Shown here piece after piece: positions 9,401 through 15,000 of a DNA stretch of 16,586 nt (positions within the stretch are counted from its first letter, which is position 1; the number at the start of each line of letters is the position of its first letter). Both the position numbers and the translations under genes were made by a program. The notes beneath the pieces are model-generated. The model was not told the origin of the DNA, did not search any database, and saw only the letters and a list, made by a program, of their open reading frames with translations. Source of the stretch: JAZKFT01 sp043760535 (GTDB taxonomy: Bacteria > Bacteroidota > Bacteroidia > Chitinophagales > Chitinophagaceae); assembly GCA_043760535.1 (NCBI GenBank), contig JAYUOV010000100.1, forward strand, positions 1 through 16,586, given 5' to 3'.

Positions 9401-10769
9401 CATTATAAGTGTATTGAAAAGCGATACCCAACACTTCATCTGGTTGCAATGTGGTGTTGATGGATACAAACCCTGCCTGCTGGTTAAAATTATATTCTGT
9501 TTGTGTTAGTTTTCTGGCGAATGTTTTTTCATAATCCTGCACCGGTTTAAAACCATTGCCCGAAAGCAGTGCCGTAATATTGGCCGGGTTTCTATACGCA
9601 TCGCTGCTGGTAATGGTTCGGTACAGGCTGTTGCTGCCGTTATCCGGAAAATTGGAACTGCCAAAACTTTGTATCAGCGGATTCCATGGATTTTTTTCTG
9701 CCAGATCCATAAAACCTACTATATCCCTTGAATCGGTAGTGGTGCCGTTACGATTGGTTACCCACACTTCTAGCCGCAGTACGTTTACCTGGCTTTGTGC
9801 CACAGGTAATTTACTCATTACTCGGTTGTAATTATCCCTAAAATAATGAGATAGTAAAAAGTGTCGGTTCTCATCGTAATCATCCAGCCTTTTTTCGAAA
9901 GTTTGTGTAGCTGCCCCCCCCTGAAAAGCCTGTGTTTGACGCTGGCTTTTTTGGTTGGCAATGGCTGTGGTAACATACACTTTTCCAAACTGCAACTGAG
10001 TCTTTAAACCAAATAAAGCTTGTGCACCGGGTATTAATGTGCCTTTGTTAGCAAAAGAAATATTACCAGCTTCTAGTTTTTTAATAATCTCATCGTCCTT
10101 ACCTACATAATCCAGTTTTAGCTGGTTTTCAAAATCGAAATTGGCCAGGGTGTTATAGGCAATTGGCAGTTTCAGCTTATCGCCAATGTTGGCATTTACG
10201 TTGAACTGTGCGTTCATGTCGAAATCGAAAGCACCGTATTTACGGGCATTTTCTGGCAGGGTTGGGTTCTTGGTGTTCTGCCCCTGATAACCGGCAAGAA
10301 TGTCCACATTTCCCTGTGGCTTAATATCTATTTTTATTTTACCGGTACTATCTGTAATACCGCCGAATATGCGGTTAAATAAACCATCGGTTACCCTAAG
10401 CTTTGGCTGAACCAGTTTTCTGTTGAGGTTAAAACTTGTGTTGGCTCTTTTACGAAAATTCTCTATTTCCATTTGCCTGCCCCTTAATTTCCAAAACTCG
10501 TCAAAAGTCATGCTAATGGGCTTGCGGAAGTAAGAGTTGCCTATCTTTTCGTAGATGTAGTATTGCTTAGTTTTGTAGTCGTAGCGGATGTCTTTTTTGA
10601 GAAAAGCGGTGTCACTAAAATTAAATGGGTTTCCATTGCCGGATGAATAGGTATCGGCACGCCTGTCCTGAATGGGATATTTTAAAGAAGTATCCTTTTG
10701 GGCGTGCAGTGCAAGCCACGGTGTAATAAAAATAAGAGTGGCCAGGGCCAAACGCTTTATAAATCCCAT
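3459..10769 (-). CDS. sprA: SprA, outer-membrane translocon of the type IX secretion system
   Basis: A 2436-residue protein with a signal peptide (residues 1 to about 23; MGFIKRLALATLIF...LHA before QKD). Size, Tyr/Asn/Phe-rich beta-strand character, conserved blocks such as YLDDFEGTRA and AEVWINELRLS, and the position after ruvA identify SprA/Sov. In this family the protein forms a giant single-chain 36-strand barrel that exports T9SS cargo and gliding adhesins across the outer membrane, working with PorV and a plug protein. Two local oddities are seen. Residues about 1883-1955 are a Lys/Thr/Arg-rich, probably disordered segment built partly on a 9-bp repeat (K-T-T units). A G8 run on the coding strand (9914-9921) encodes Gly-Gly near residue 284. 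The frame is intact throughout. The start is 44 nt after ruvA, so the two genes are probably co-transcribed. No other T9SS component is in the window. Confidence 0.96.
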   Translation of the reverse strand: MGFIKRLALATLIFITPWLALHAQKDTSLKYPIQDRRADTYSSGNGNPFNFSDTAFLKKDIRYDYKTKQYYIYEKIGNSYFRKPISMTFDEFWKLRGRQMEIENFRKRANTSFNLNRKLVQPKLRVTDGLFNRIFGGITDSTGKIKIDIKPQGNVDILAGYQGQNTKNPTLPENARKYGAFDFDMNAQFNVNANIGDKLKLPIAYNTLANFDFENQLKLDYVGKDDEIIKKLEAGNISFANKGTLIPGAQALFGLKTQLQFGKVYVTTAIANQKSQRQTQAFQGGAATQTFEKRLDDYDENRHFLLSHYFRDNYNRVMSKLPVAQSQVNVLRLEVWVTNRNGTTTDSRDIVGFMDLAEKNPWNPLIQSFGSSNFPDNGSNSLYRTITSSDAYRNPANITALLSGNGFKPVQDYEKTFARKLTQTEYNFNQQAGFVSINTTLQPDEVLGIAFQYTYNGRTFQVGEFAQDVPLDTNRGVQKVLFLKLLKATSQRTNLPLWDLMMKNVYSLETSNIQRERFQLNILYQEPSGGEKRYLPEGDSTGRALIKVLKLDRLNNNNDPQPDGQFDFVEGYTIQSQNGRIIFPLLEPFGKDLEKIAFPSPQAQLLKDKYVYYALYDTIKAIAQQNYAQLNRFVMRGSARSTNSSEIYLNAFNIPQGSVTITAGGNTLIEGSDYSIDYNLGRVQILNPAILNAGLPINVNFENNAGFGIQNRGFFGTRIDYNASKKLQLGASAQKLAERPFFTKVNIGEDPIKNWMYGADFSYKTESKGITRFLDKLPFYTTNAVSSINAYGEAAYLNPGHPPQIGKGEEGLIYLDDFEGTRANIDLRFPFVGWTLASTPAGVNFNEANDINKLSYGYNRSKLSWYQVEPVLQDPRNPNNPNRDRAKLSDPRVRAVDNSELFPQKSIIPGQNQLLTFDLLYSPKQRGPYNFDDRTGSVNAAGNMLNPSRRWGGLMRNIDQTDFETGNVEFIEFWLQDPFIKNVNFPNGYTDTRGGELIFNLGNISEDIVKDGRRFYENGLPSPTQPTLAVDTTSVWGKTPINPIQLTQAFSNDEGDRPFQDVGFDGLRDEEELKRRDTFLLNLRNRFGANSQVYQRALADPSNDNFSNYRSEALDAINAGILERYKNFNNPQGNSPINAGGNQVVASTLYPDNEDLNRDNSLNENEEYFEYKIQIKPQFMNVGDNFITDKRSLSIKYENGTTGSETWYQFRIPIRNYSNKIGNIPDFKSIRFMRMYLTGWEDSVNLRFARMDLVRNQWRNFAFELTTDGTYTPIPNTSPTTLNTLAVNLEENSGRQPIPYKIPPGIERVLALANGGVNILQNEQALSMQIRALINGKARGVFKTLNFDLRQYKKLSMFIHAEELALSDPFNTVLTDSSLYAVVRIGQDFLSNYYEIKIPLKITRPSATITAEQIWPAVNSLDFSLDDLIAIKNARNSSGASPVSYFTQTINGKEYGIFGNPNLGEVRGMLVSVLNPTKLDGPTLGAEVWINELRLSQLNEQGGWAAIGRVDMQLADLGSMSFSASHRSIGFGNIDQRVNERAKEATTQFDFSTNLELGKLLPKSLGIIIPMYASISSLSKTPQFDPFDLDVLLKDKLNTFAGKKDSIRSVAIEKETTSTLNFTNIRKQAAAGAKNMPWSLSNFDVTYSYIKQERQSPTVESDKTERHRGVLGYNYTAQPKYIEPFKKIKFLAKNKTHWFDLVKDFNLNLAPSLVSVRMDVNRQFGRFIPRDITTFDKVKVDTTYDKYFVFDRFYAYRWDLTRSLNFDYTGTNKSRVDELPGAIDNQEKKEFIRNNFWRGGRTSSYDQKMIFTYTLPLAKLPLTDWITARVSYNAGYRWIASSLLAQELNQGSFLENDLDKNLNGEFDFNRLYQKSRWLRALDEQPNPREKKAAKAQPVTGSKTAKTTKTTKTDKKVNPLKDSTSKASLAKLSKKERKLARKQEREQRRLEKQNKPVELSTPVRILGRLLTMVKRGSVNYGEVFHSRLPGYLDSTQYLGNNWRSRSPGLGYIMGKQPDTSFLNDFAKKGLLTRDSSFNLMFTQSFDQKLSLQAQLEPFKEFIIDLNLDKTFTKNFTELFKDTTGRAGLTHLSPYATGGFSVSFISFNTLFEKYNPNELSETFKKFEANRAIISERLWNRNPYRTGGQGADKYYTGYGRYSQDVLIPAFIAAYTSKDPNTVALIDNDNPKINANPFRGIKPKPNWRINFTGLTKIEALQKTFSAVAITHAYQSKLSMNSFTSALTFQDPFGRGFPSFVDTLSKNYVPYFLVPNLTIQESFEPLLGIDITTTNQISARFEYKKSRQLSLSLIDYQLAEIRSTEISFGASWRKRGFPLPFKLPKFLNKNGGKKLENDINFKLDFSIRDDVTTNNRLDQGSAIPTSGQKVIKINPSIDYVLNNRINIRLYFDQQRVIPYISSSAETINTRAGAQIRISLAQ
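5031..5066 (-). repeat. 9-bp in-frame minisatellite in sprA
   Basis: About four copies of AAAACCACC (with AAAACCGCT and AAAACCGAT variants) on the coding strand encode Lys-Thr-Thr/Ala/Asp units at residues about 1902-1913. Because the unit is three codons, copy-number change would alter length without a frameshift. Confidence 0.7.
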
Positions 10770-10813
10770 CGGGTTAATTTCGGTTGCTTATTGCTTGTTA
10801 AAATAGGGAAAAA

Positions 10814-11398
10814 TCAAATGCCTTTCAGCACCTGTTTAATCAATTCCTCTACAGTTGGGTTTTCAGCCATACCTGCCACTACTTTCTTAAGGGTTTGTTC
10901 TGCCAAAATACGGTTAATGCCAAGTGCTGCCAATGCTTCTAACGCATCCTGATGCACAGTATTGTATGCTGAGGAGGAAATTGCCGGTATTGCTGCATGT
11001 TTTCCTACTTTATCTTTTAATTCCAATACGATTCTTTCGGCTGTTTTTTTACCAATGCCTTTAATACTTTCCAATAATTTAACATTGCCCATTAGTATAG
11101 CCTGCTGCACTTCCTGCGGTTTCAGGCTGCTTAGCATCATTCTTGCGGTGGCTGCACCCACGCCACTTACGCTAAGCAGTAAGATGAAGATTTGTTTTTC
11201 GGCCTGTTTGGCAAAACCAAATAGCGTTTGGGCATCTTCGCTTACTTTAAAATAAGTGAATAATGTGCCATGGTCTAAAGCCTGTATGGCTGTAAAAGTG
11301 TTGAGACTTATATGTACTTCGTACCCCACACCATTACAATCTATCACAAGGTGTGTGGGGGTTTTGTATAAAAATTTTCCGGTAAGTAAGGCTATCAT
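10814..11398 (-). CDS. ruvA: Holliday junction branch-migration protein RuvA
   Basis: A 194-residue protein with the full three-domain RuvA layout. Domain I is an OB fold (1 to about 62, MIALLTGKF... ending SEDAQTLFGF). Domain II has two helix-hairpin-helix motifs, SVSGVGAATA at 76-85 and SIKGIGKKTA at 111-120. Domain III (about 148-194, DALEALAALG onward) is the RuvB-contacting domain. RuvA tetramers bind four-way junctions and load the RuvB motor in recombinational repair. Length is close to the usual 190-205. The start matches the conserved MIA/MIG opening. It lies directly upstream of sprA on the same strand, a linkage known in other Bacteroidota; it is likely physical rather than functional, though co-transcription is probable. 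A TATTTTTG motif (11413-11406) sits only about 8 nt before the ATG. Confidence 0.97.
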   Translation of the reverse strand: MIALLTGKFLYKTPTHLVIDCNGVGYEVHISLNTFTAIQALDHGTLFTYFKVSEDAQTLFGFAKQAEKQIFILLLSVSGVGAATARMMLSSLKPQEVQQAILMGNVKLLESIKGIGKKTAERIVLELKDKVGKHAAIPAISSSAYNTVHQDALEALAALGINRILAEQTLKKVVAGMAENPTVEELIKQVLKGI

Positions 11399-11405
11399 AA
11401 GATTT

Positions 11406-11413
11406 CAAAAATA
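11406..11413 (-). promoter_or_regulatory. Possible -7 promoter element of ruvA-sprA
   Basis: The minus strand reads TATTTTTG, an exact TAnnTTTG match, but I find no TTTG-like -33 element at 17-23 nt upstream. If used, transcription would begin within a few bases of the ruvA ATG, giving an almost leaderless mRNA. Confidence 0.35.
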
Positions 11414-11576
11414 CGGGTTTAGGTTATATGGCGGAGGGCTGTGGTGCAGGGGTGTTTTATCACCCATGCCTTCGTTCAGGTATTTTATCTACGGCCTACA
11501 AAACCACACAATGACAAATTTTGAATAAAAAATGACGGAAGTTTTATAAGACATTGAGTTTGGGGAGTATGGGGTA

Positions 11577-11993
11577 TCATTTAAATCCCAATCTTTGGGT
11601 AAGTTTAGAACCTTCAATTAAAACTACTTTACGTTTTCCATTTGTTTCATTTGGGTTTTCAAAGAAAACTCTTGGTAAAACATTATTTGAATTCAGCAAT
11701 AAAACGGTGTCTATTAAGCAGATAAAATTAGAATCCAACTTAACGTGTATTTTATCTGTCGACCGTAAGCTTCTGTAAATAATATCCCTGTAAATTAGTA
11801 TTTCAAATCTACTATCTCCGCCAGAACCAAGCTTTAAATCCAAGGGAATATCATTTATTAAAATGGCTACAAGGTCATTTCTATTTGCATAACCAGTTAC
11901 CACCAATTCTTTTTCGGATTGTTTGCAAAGAACTAATAGAAAGATTGTTACAAGAAGGATAAAGATTAGAAAAATTAGCCACTTTTTTGCCAT
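11577..11993 (-). CDS. Small membrane-anchored protein of unknown function
   Basis: A 138-residue protein starting MAKKWLIFLIF. One hydrophobic segment (about 5-22) ends at Cys23. The LVLC context is a poor lipobox, so it is more likely a membrane anchor than a lipoprotein signal. The remaining ~115 residues look soluble and beta-rich (for example ELVVTGYANRNDLVAILIN and KIHVKLDSNFICLID) and would be extracytoplasmic. I do not recognise the family. A longer form with a TTG start at 12044 is open but would begin inside a perfect palindrome, so I prefer the ATG at 11993. It is divergent from tonB and 178 nt upstream of ruvA on the same strand, so a shared transcript with ruvA-sprA is possible. 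The local sequence looks more AT-rich than neighbouring genes. Confidence 0.6.
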   Translation of the reverse strand: MAKKWLIFLIFILLVTIFLLVLCKQSEKELVVTGYANRNDLVAILINDIPLDLKLGSGGDSRFEILIYRDIIYRSLRSTDKIHVKLDSNFICLIDTVLLLNSNNVLPRVFFENPNETNGKRKVVLIEGSKLTQRLGFK

Positions 11994-12033
11994 GTTATGT
12001 TTGGTGGTATTTTTTAGATGGGGTTGATTATCA

Positions 12034-12066
12034 AAAGAAGTCAAGTTTTAAAAACTTGACTTCTTT
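12034..12066. repeat. Perfect 16-bp inverted repeat in the divergent spacer
   Basis: AAAGAAGTCAAGTTTT (12034-12049) and AAAACTTGACTTCTTT (12051-12066) are exact inverted copies around one base. It lies between the starts of the minus-strand membrane protein (11993) and tonB (12195), with no gene ending towards it, so it is not an obvious terminator. Each arm contains an outward-facing TTGACTTC. An operator for divergent control, or the terminator of an unseen short transcript, are both possible. Confidence 0.6.
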
Positions 12067-12086
12067 AAACAAATTATTACCCTCTC

Positions 12087-12104
12087 CGGATGCAACTCCA
12101 TCCG
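12087..12104 (+). other. Small hairpin in the tonB leader
   Basis: CGGATG (12087-12092) pairs with CATCCG (12099-12104) around 6 nt, followed by CTTTTCC. The T-run is short, so it is at best a weak terminator or attenuator. Confidence 0.3.
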
Positions 12105-12153
12105 CTTTTCCATACCTATAAAAATATTTCTTTTTCACCCCAATTTCTATGGA

Positions 12154-12191
12154 AATTAATTTGCCAATTACTCTTAACCAGCAAATTAATT
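12154..12191 (+). promoter_or_regulatory. 11-bp inverted repeat just before the tonB start codon
   Basis: AATTAATTTGC (12154-12164) and GCAAATTAATT (12181-12191) are perfect inverted copies with a 16-nt loop. The right arm ends 3 nt before the ATG at 12195. In mRNA this hairpin would occlude the ribosome-binding region. As DNA it could be a regulator site. Confidence 0.4.
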
Positions 12192-12194
12192 ATT

Positions 12195-13022
12195 ATGGAA
12201 AATAACAAAATTCTATCGGCCGCCTTTATCGATATTTTGTTCGATGGCCGAAACAAAGAGTACGGGGCTTACCAGCTCCGAAAATCGTATAACAAAAGAG
12301 TTGCAACTGCACTCATTGTTACAGGATCCTTTATCCTGCTGCTTTTCCTTGGTTCGGCACTGGCCTACGCATTAGAAAAAAAAGACAATAGTCTGTTGCC
12401 AGTGGAGCAAACAATAGTGCTGGCCCCAGTGGACCAAACTAAGAAGATTGAGCCGCCGGTGGTGATGCCACCCAAGCAAATTACAGAGCCACCGAAGGTA
12501 AAGATGGAACAATTTACCGCCCCCGTTATTATGGTGGATAATGAGGTAAAACCCGACGAACAACCGCCCTTGGTAGATGATTTAGCAAATGCGGTTATAA
12601 GCACCTTTAAGCAAGATGGTATTGATACTGACAATACCATAGTAGCTCCGCCTGTAGAACCTGGTTCAGGAAATGTAGTTGCCCCAAAAGCTGACACAGA
12701 GGATTACGAAAAGATATTTATTAAAGTAGAAAACCCGGCCACATTTCCAGGTGGCACAGATGGATGGAGGCGATACCTTGAAAGAAACCTGAATTTTACC
12801 GATGCCGCCACCGAAAATGGCACAACAGGCGTAGTAAGAGTGCAGTTAGTAGTAGATAAAAATGGTAAAATAAGCGAAGTAGTAGCTTTGAATGACCCGG
12901 GAGATGGCCTTGCAGAAGAAGCAATAAGGGTAATAAAAACCGGGCCCGACTGGAAACCTGCCGAACAAAATGGCAAACCAGTGGCTTACCGATTTGTGCA
13001 GACGATTACATTTGTGATGTAA
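12195..13022 (+). CDS. tonB: Energy transducer TonB family protein
   Basis: A 275-residue protein. The cytoplasmic N-terminus has NKEYGAYQLRKSYNKRV (20-36), typical of Bacteroidota TonB paralogues. One membrane helix (about 37-59) is followed by a Pro-rich periplasmic linker (about 70-165; PP-VVMPPKQITEPPK) and the C-terminal TonB domain (about 175-275) with FPGG (184-187), VVDKNGKISEVV and the W-KPA-NGKPV block before a final strand. Such proteins pass energy from ExbB/ExbD to outer-membrane receptors; the partner receptor is not in the window. I start at the ATG at 12195, since the frame upstream adds 35 residues unlike the family. Its upstream region holds several inverted repeats and its transcript ends at the hairpin at 13124-13163. 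Bacteroidota carry many TonB paralogues, so the symbol marks the family rather than a specific orthologue. Confidence 0.9.
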   Translation: MENNKILSAAFIDILFDGRNKEYGAYQLRKSYNKRVATALIVTGSFILLLFLGSALAYALEKKDNSLLPVEQTIVLAPVDQTKKIEPPVVMPPKQITEPPKVKMEQFTAPVIMVDNEVKPDEQPPLVDDLANAVISTFKQDGIDTDNTIVAPPVEPGSGNVVAPKADTEDYEKIFIKVENPATFPGGTDGWRRYLERNLNFTDAATENGTTGVVRVQLVVDKNGKISEVVALNDPGDGLAEEAIRVIKTGPDWKPAEQNGKPVAYRFVQTITFVM

Positions 13023-13030
13023 TTGAATCC

Positions 13031-13048
13031 TTTGAAAGCTCTTTCAAA
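13031..13048. repeat. Short palindrome after tonB
   Basis: TTTGAAAG (13031-13038) and CTTTCAAA (13041-13048) are perfect inverted copies around CT, 9 nt after the tonB stop. It may add to termination or 3'-end stability. Confidence 0.4.
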
Positions 13049-13051
13049 AGA

Positions 13052-13156
13052 GGCTGTCTCAAAAGTAAAATGAAGGCCCTAAGAATCGCTTAAACGAAAA
13101 TTGTTTCCATCACCTACCTGAATAAAAAGGGGCTGCCTCATACTTTTGACACAGCC
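13052..13156. mobile_element. Possible miniature inverted-repeat element
   Basis: GGCTGTCTCAAAAGT (13052-13066) and ACTTTTGACACAGCC (13142-13156) are inverted copies matching at 14 of 15 positions, about 105 bp apart end to end. No coding frame lies between them. The terminal sequence resembles insertion-sequence ends of the GGCTGTCTCAAAAG kind (recalled, not searched). A MITE or the collapsed remnant of an insertion is the simplest reading. I could not see a clear target-site duplication. Confidence 0.4.
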
Positions 13157-13163
13157 CCTTTTT
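13124..13163 (+). terminator. Strong intrinsic terminator after tonB
   Basis: AAAAAGGGGCTG (13124-13135) pairs perfectly over 12 bp with CAGCCCCTTTTT (13152-13163) around a 16-nt loop. The GC core is followed by a T-run, as expected of an intrinsic terminator for plus-strand transcripts, and it works as a mirror image on the minus strand. Its right arm coincides with the right end of the possible miniature element. Confidence 0.8.
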
Positions 13164-13230
13164 ATGTAGCGATGGCCAGCAAAGTGTTTTCATTCAATTG
13201 TTTGCATTCAAATTGTCGCAACCTTTTTAG

Positions 13231-13250
13231 CCCCCTGTCCCCTAAAGGGG
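13231..13250. repeat. CCCCTAAAGGGG intergenic repeat
   Basis: CCCCTAAAGGGG (13239-13250) is preceded by AGCCCCCTGT. It resembles a degenerate copy of a CCCCCTAAAGGGGG-type repeat common between genes in Bacteroidota genomes (from memory). Apart from this repeat and a fabH promoter, I see nothing between the terminator at 13163 and fabH. Confidence 0.45.
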
Positions 13251-13332
13251 TGCCTCTCGGTAGTCTTTCAATCGTATTGACAAAGTTTACATGAGCGCCA
13301 ATTTTAAATGCACCCTTCTTATTGCCACTGAT

Positions 13333-13362
13333 TTTTCCCAATGGCATATAGTTGTACTTTAG
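13333..13362 (+). promoter_or_regulatory. Candidate fabH promoter
   Basis: TACTTTAG (13355-13362), one mismatch from TAnnTTTG, with TTTT (13333-13336) 18 nt upstream. The element ends 8 nt before the ATG, so the leader would be very short. Confidence 0.5.
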
Positions 13363-13370
13363 CCGCCATT

Positions 13371-14363
13371 ATGGAAAATAAAATTATTGCCGCTATTACC
13401 GCCGTAGGTGGTTACGTACCAGACTATATACTCACCAACAAAGAGTTGGAGCAAATGGTGGATACCAACGATGAGTGGATCCGCAGCCGTACCGGCATTA
13501 GCGAAAGAAGGATTTTAAAGGGTGAAGGAAAAGCCACCAGCGATTTAGCGGTACCAGCCGTACAAGAAATTTTGACCAAAAAAAATATGGTAGCTAACGA
13601 TATTGAGTGCATTATTGTAGCCACTGTAACGCCGGATATGGTGTTCCCCGCCACGGCTAATGTGGTGGCCGATAAACTGGGCTGTACAAGTGCCTTTGGT
13701 TTTGATATTAATGCGGCCTGCAGTGGTTTTTTATATGCCCTTACTACCGGTGCTGCTTTTATAGAAAGTGGCCGATACAAAAACGTAGTGGTTGTGGGTG
13801 CCGATAAAATGAGTGCCATTATTGATTATACCGACCGTAATACCTGCGTTCTTTTTGGCGATGGCGCCGGTGCCGTACTGCTTGAAAAAAGCACCGATGG
13901 CAACGGCGTACTGGATAGCCTGCTGAAAAGCGATGGCAAAGGCCGCCATTTTCTGCACATGAAAGCTGGTGGCAGTGCAAAACCCGCCAGCATAGAAACC
14001 GTAATGGCCAAAGAACACTATGCCTACCAGGAAGGACAAAGCGTTTTTAAATTTGCGGTAAAAGGTATGGCCGATGTAAGTGCCGAACTGCTGGAACGCA
14101 ATAACCTAACAGGCGATGATATTGCATGGCTGGTGCCGCATCAGGCAAACCTGCGTATTATAGATGCCACGGCTAACCGTATGGGTTTGCCAAAGGAAAA
14201 AGTAATGATCAACATTGAAAAATATGGCAATACCACAGCGGCTACTATACCACTTTGCCTGTGGGAATGGCAAAGCCAACTACACAAAGGCGATAATATT
14301 ATTTTAGCAGCTTTCGGTGGCGGCTTTACTTGGGGTGCTACCTGGGTTAAATGGGCTATTTAG
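13371..14363 (+). CDS. fabH: Beta-ketoacyl-ACP synthase III (FabH)
   Basis: A 330-residue protein, the usual FabH length. The catalytic triad is visible: Cys117 in NAACSGFLYAL, His257 in LVPHQANLRIID, and Asn287 in YGNTTAATIPL. Other family marks are DTNDEWIRSRTGISERR (31-47) and the C-terminal AAFGGGFTWGA. FabH condenses acetyl-CoA (or branched acyl-CoA) with malonyl-ACP to start type II fatty-acid synthesis in the cytoplasm. The start at 13371 gives the typical MxxKIIAAITAVGGYVP opening; an upstream ATG in frame would add 10 atypical residues. Common partners rpmF and plsX are not adjacent, so this may be a stand-alone paralogue. It converges on the dinB-family gene 19 nt away, with no clear terminator between them. 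Confidence 0.95.
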   Translation: MENKIIAAITAVGGYVPDYILTNKELEQMVDTNDEWIRSRTGISERRILKGEGKATSDLAVPAVQEILTKKNMVANDIECIIVATVTPDMVFPATANVVADKLGCTSAFGFDINAACSGFLYALTTGAAFIESGRYKNVVVVGADKMSAIIDYTDRNTCVLFGDGAGAVLLEKSTDGNGVLDSLLKSDGKGRHFLHMKAGGSAKPASIETVMAKEHYAYQEGQSVFKFAVKGMADVSAELLERNNLTGDDIAWLVPHQANLRIIDATANRMGLPKEKVMINIEKYGNTTAATIPLCLWEWQSQLHKGDNIILAAFGGGFTWGATWVKWAI

Positions 14364-14382
14364 GGATTAGGAGGTTGGTCTG

Positions 14383-14880
14383 CTATAATTTTTGCCCACG
14401 GCAATAAACCACAAAATCTGTTTGAGGAATATCGGTAACACCTAACTGCCGCAGCATGGTTACAAGCTGCCCACGGTGATAAGTTGCGTGGTTAAAAACA
14501 TGCATTACGGTTTCAAAAACAGGTTGTTTAAAATGCTCCTTTTTTGAATTACTATATTGAAACACATGCTGCAAAGCCATTTCGGTAGCGGCTTTTATCC
14601 ATTCTTCCCACTGCATACTTTGTGATAGTAAACCGGTACAAACATCTTGAAGCGATGGCTCAGCATTTTGAGATGGAACAATGATGCGTTCCTGCAGTTT
14701 CATTCTTTGCCACCAGATACTTTCGGCATCCCATATATGTAATAGGGTTTTGTGCACCGTATCAAAACTGCTGGGTGTTTGCTGGTACCAAAGGGCTTCT
14801 TCCTGTTTCAGAATATGATCTTTTAGTTTGCTATTAGCCCATACATTATAGGCAGCCATTTTTTGCAGTATTTGTTTCAT
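14383..14880 (-). CDS. DinB family protein
   Basis: A 165-residue helical protein of the DinB/YfiT four-helix-bundle fold. It opens MKQILQKMAAYNVWANSKL, the usual N-terminal helix with the W-A-N motif. The predicted metal-binding histidines are His48 (LLHIWDAE), His131 and His135 (NHATYHRGQLVTMLRQLG). Members with this triad are metal-dependent, often thiol-dependent transferases or hydrolases acting in the cytoplasm; the exact substrate cannot be read here. Length is normal for the family. It is convergent with fabH and divergent from the PLP enzyme (120-nt spacer). TACTTTTC with an upstream TTTC (14885-14914) is a candidate promoter. Confidence 0.88.
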   Translation of the reverse strand: MKQILQKMAAYNVWANSKLKDHILKQEEALWYQQTPSSFDTVHKTLLHIWDAESIWWQRMKLQERIIVPSQNAEPSLQDVCTGLLSQSMQWEEWIKAATEMALQHVFQYSNSKKEHFKQPVFETVMHVFNHATYHRGQLVTMLRQLGVTDIPQTDFVVYCRGQKL

Positions 14881-14884
14881 GCCG

Positions 14885-14914
14885 GAAAAGTAAGGCGTTT
14901 TTTGGTAGCTGAAA
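14885..14914 (-). promoter_or_regulatory. Candidate promoter of the dinB-family gene
   Basis: The minus strand reads TACTTTTC (14892-14885), one mismatch from TAnnTTTG, with TTTC (14914-14911) 18 nt upstream, just before the ATG at 14880. Confidence 0.35.
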
Positions 14915-14969
14915 ATCAGGAAACCAAACCGTTCCCAATAAAATCAGAATCTGTCAATTGCCAACTTCT

Positions 14970-14977
14970 TATTTTTG
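14970..14977 (+). promoter_or_regulatory. Candidate -7 element of the PLP enzyme gene
   Basis: TATTTTTG is an exact TAnnTTTG match 23 nt before the ATG at 15001. No clear TTTG -33 element is seen at the usual spacing. Confidence 0.45.
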
Positions 14978-15000
14978 GAAATACACAAAAATAAAATTCA

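Noticed and set aside
11994..12044. TTG-initiated longer form of the small membrane protein
   Set aside because: It would start inside the perfect palindrome and place 17 polar residues before the anchor; the internal ATG is more natural.
12090..12194. Upstream extension of the tonB frame (35 residues)
   Set aside because: TonB paralogues of this type begin shortly before the KEYGAYQLR motif; the extension crosses leader hairpins and has no family similarity.
13162..13347. Minus-strand 61-codon frame upstream of fabH
   Set aside because: It runs through the CCCCTAAAGGGG repeat, starts over the fabH promoter, and its translation looks repeat-derived.
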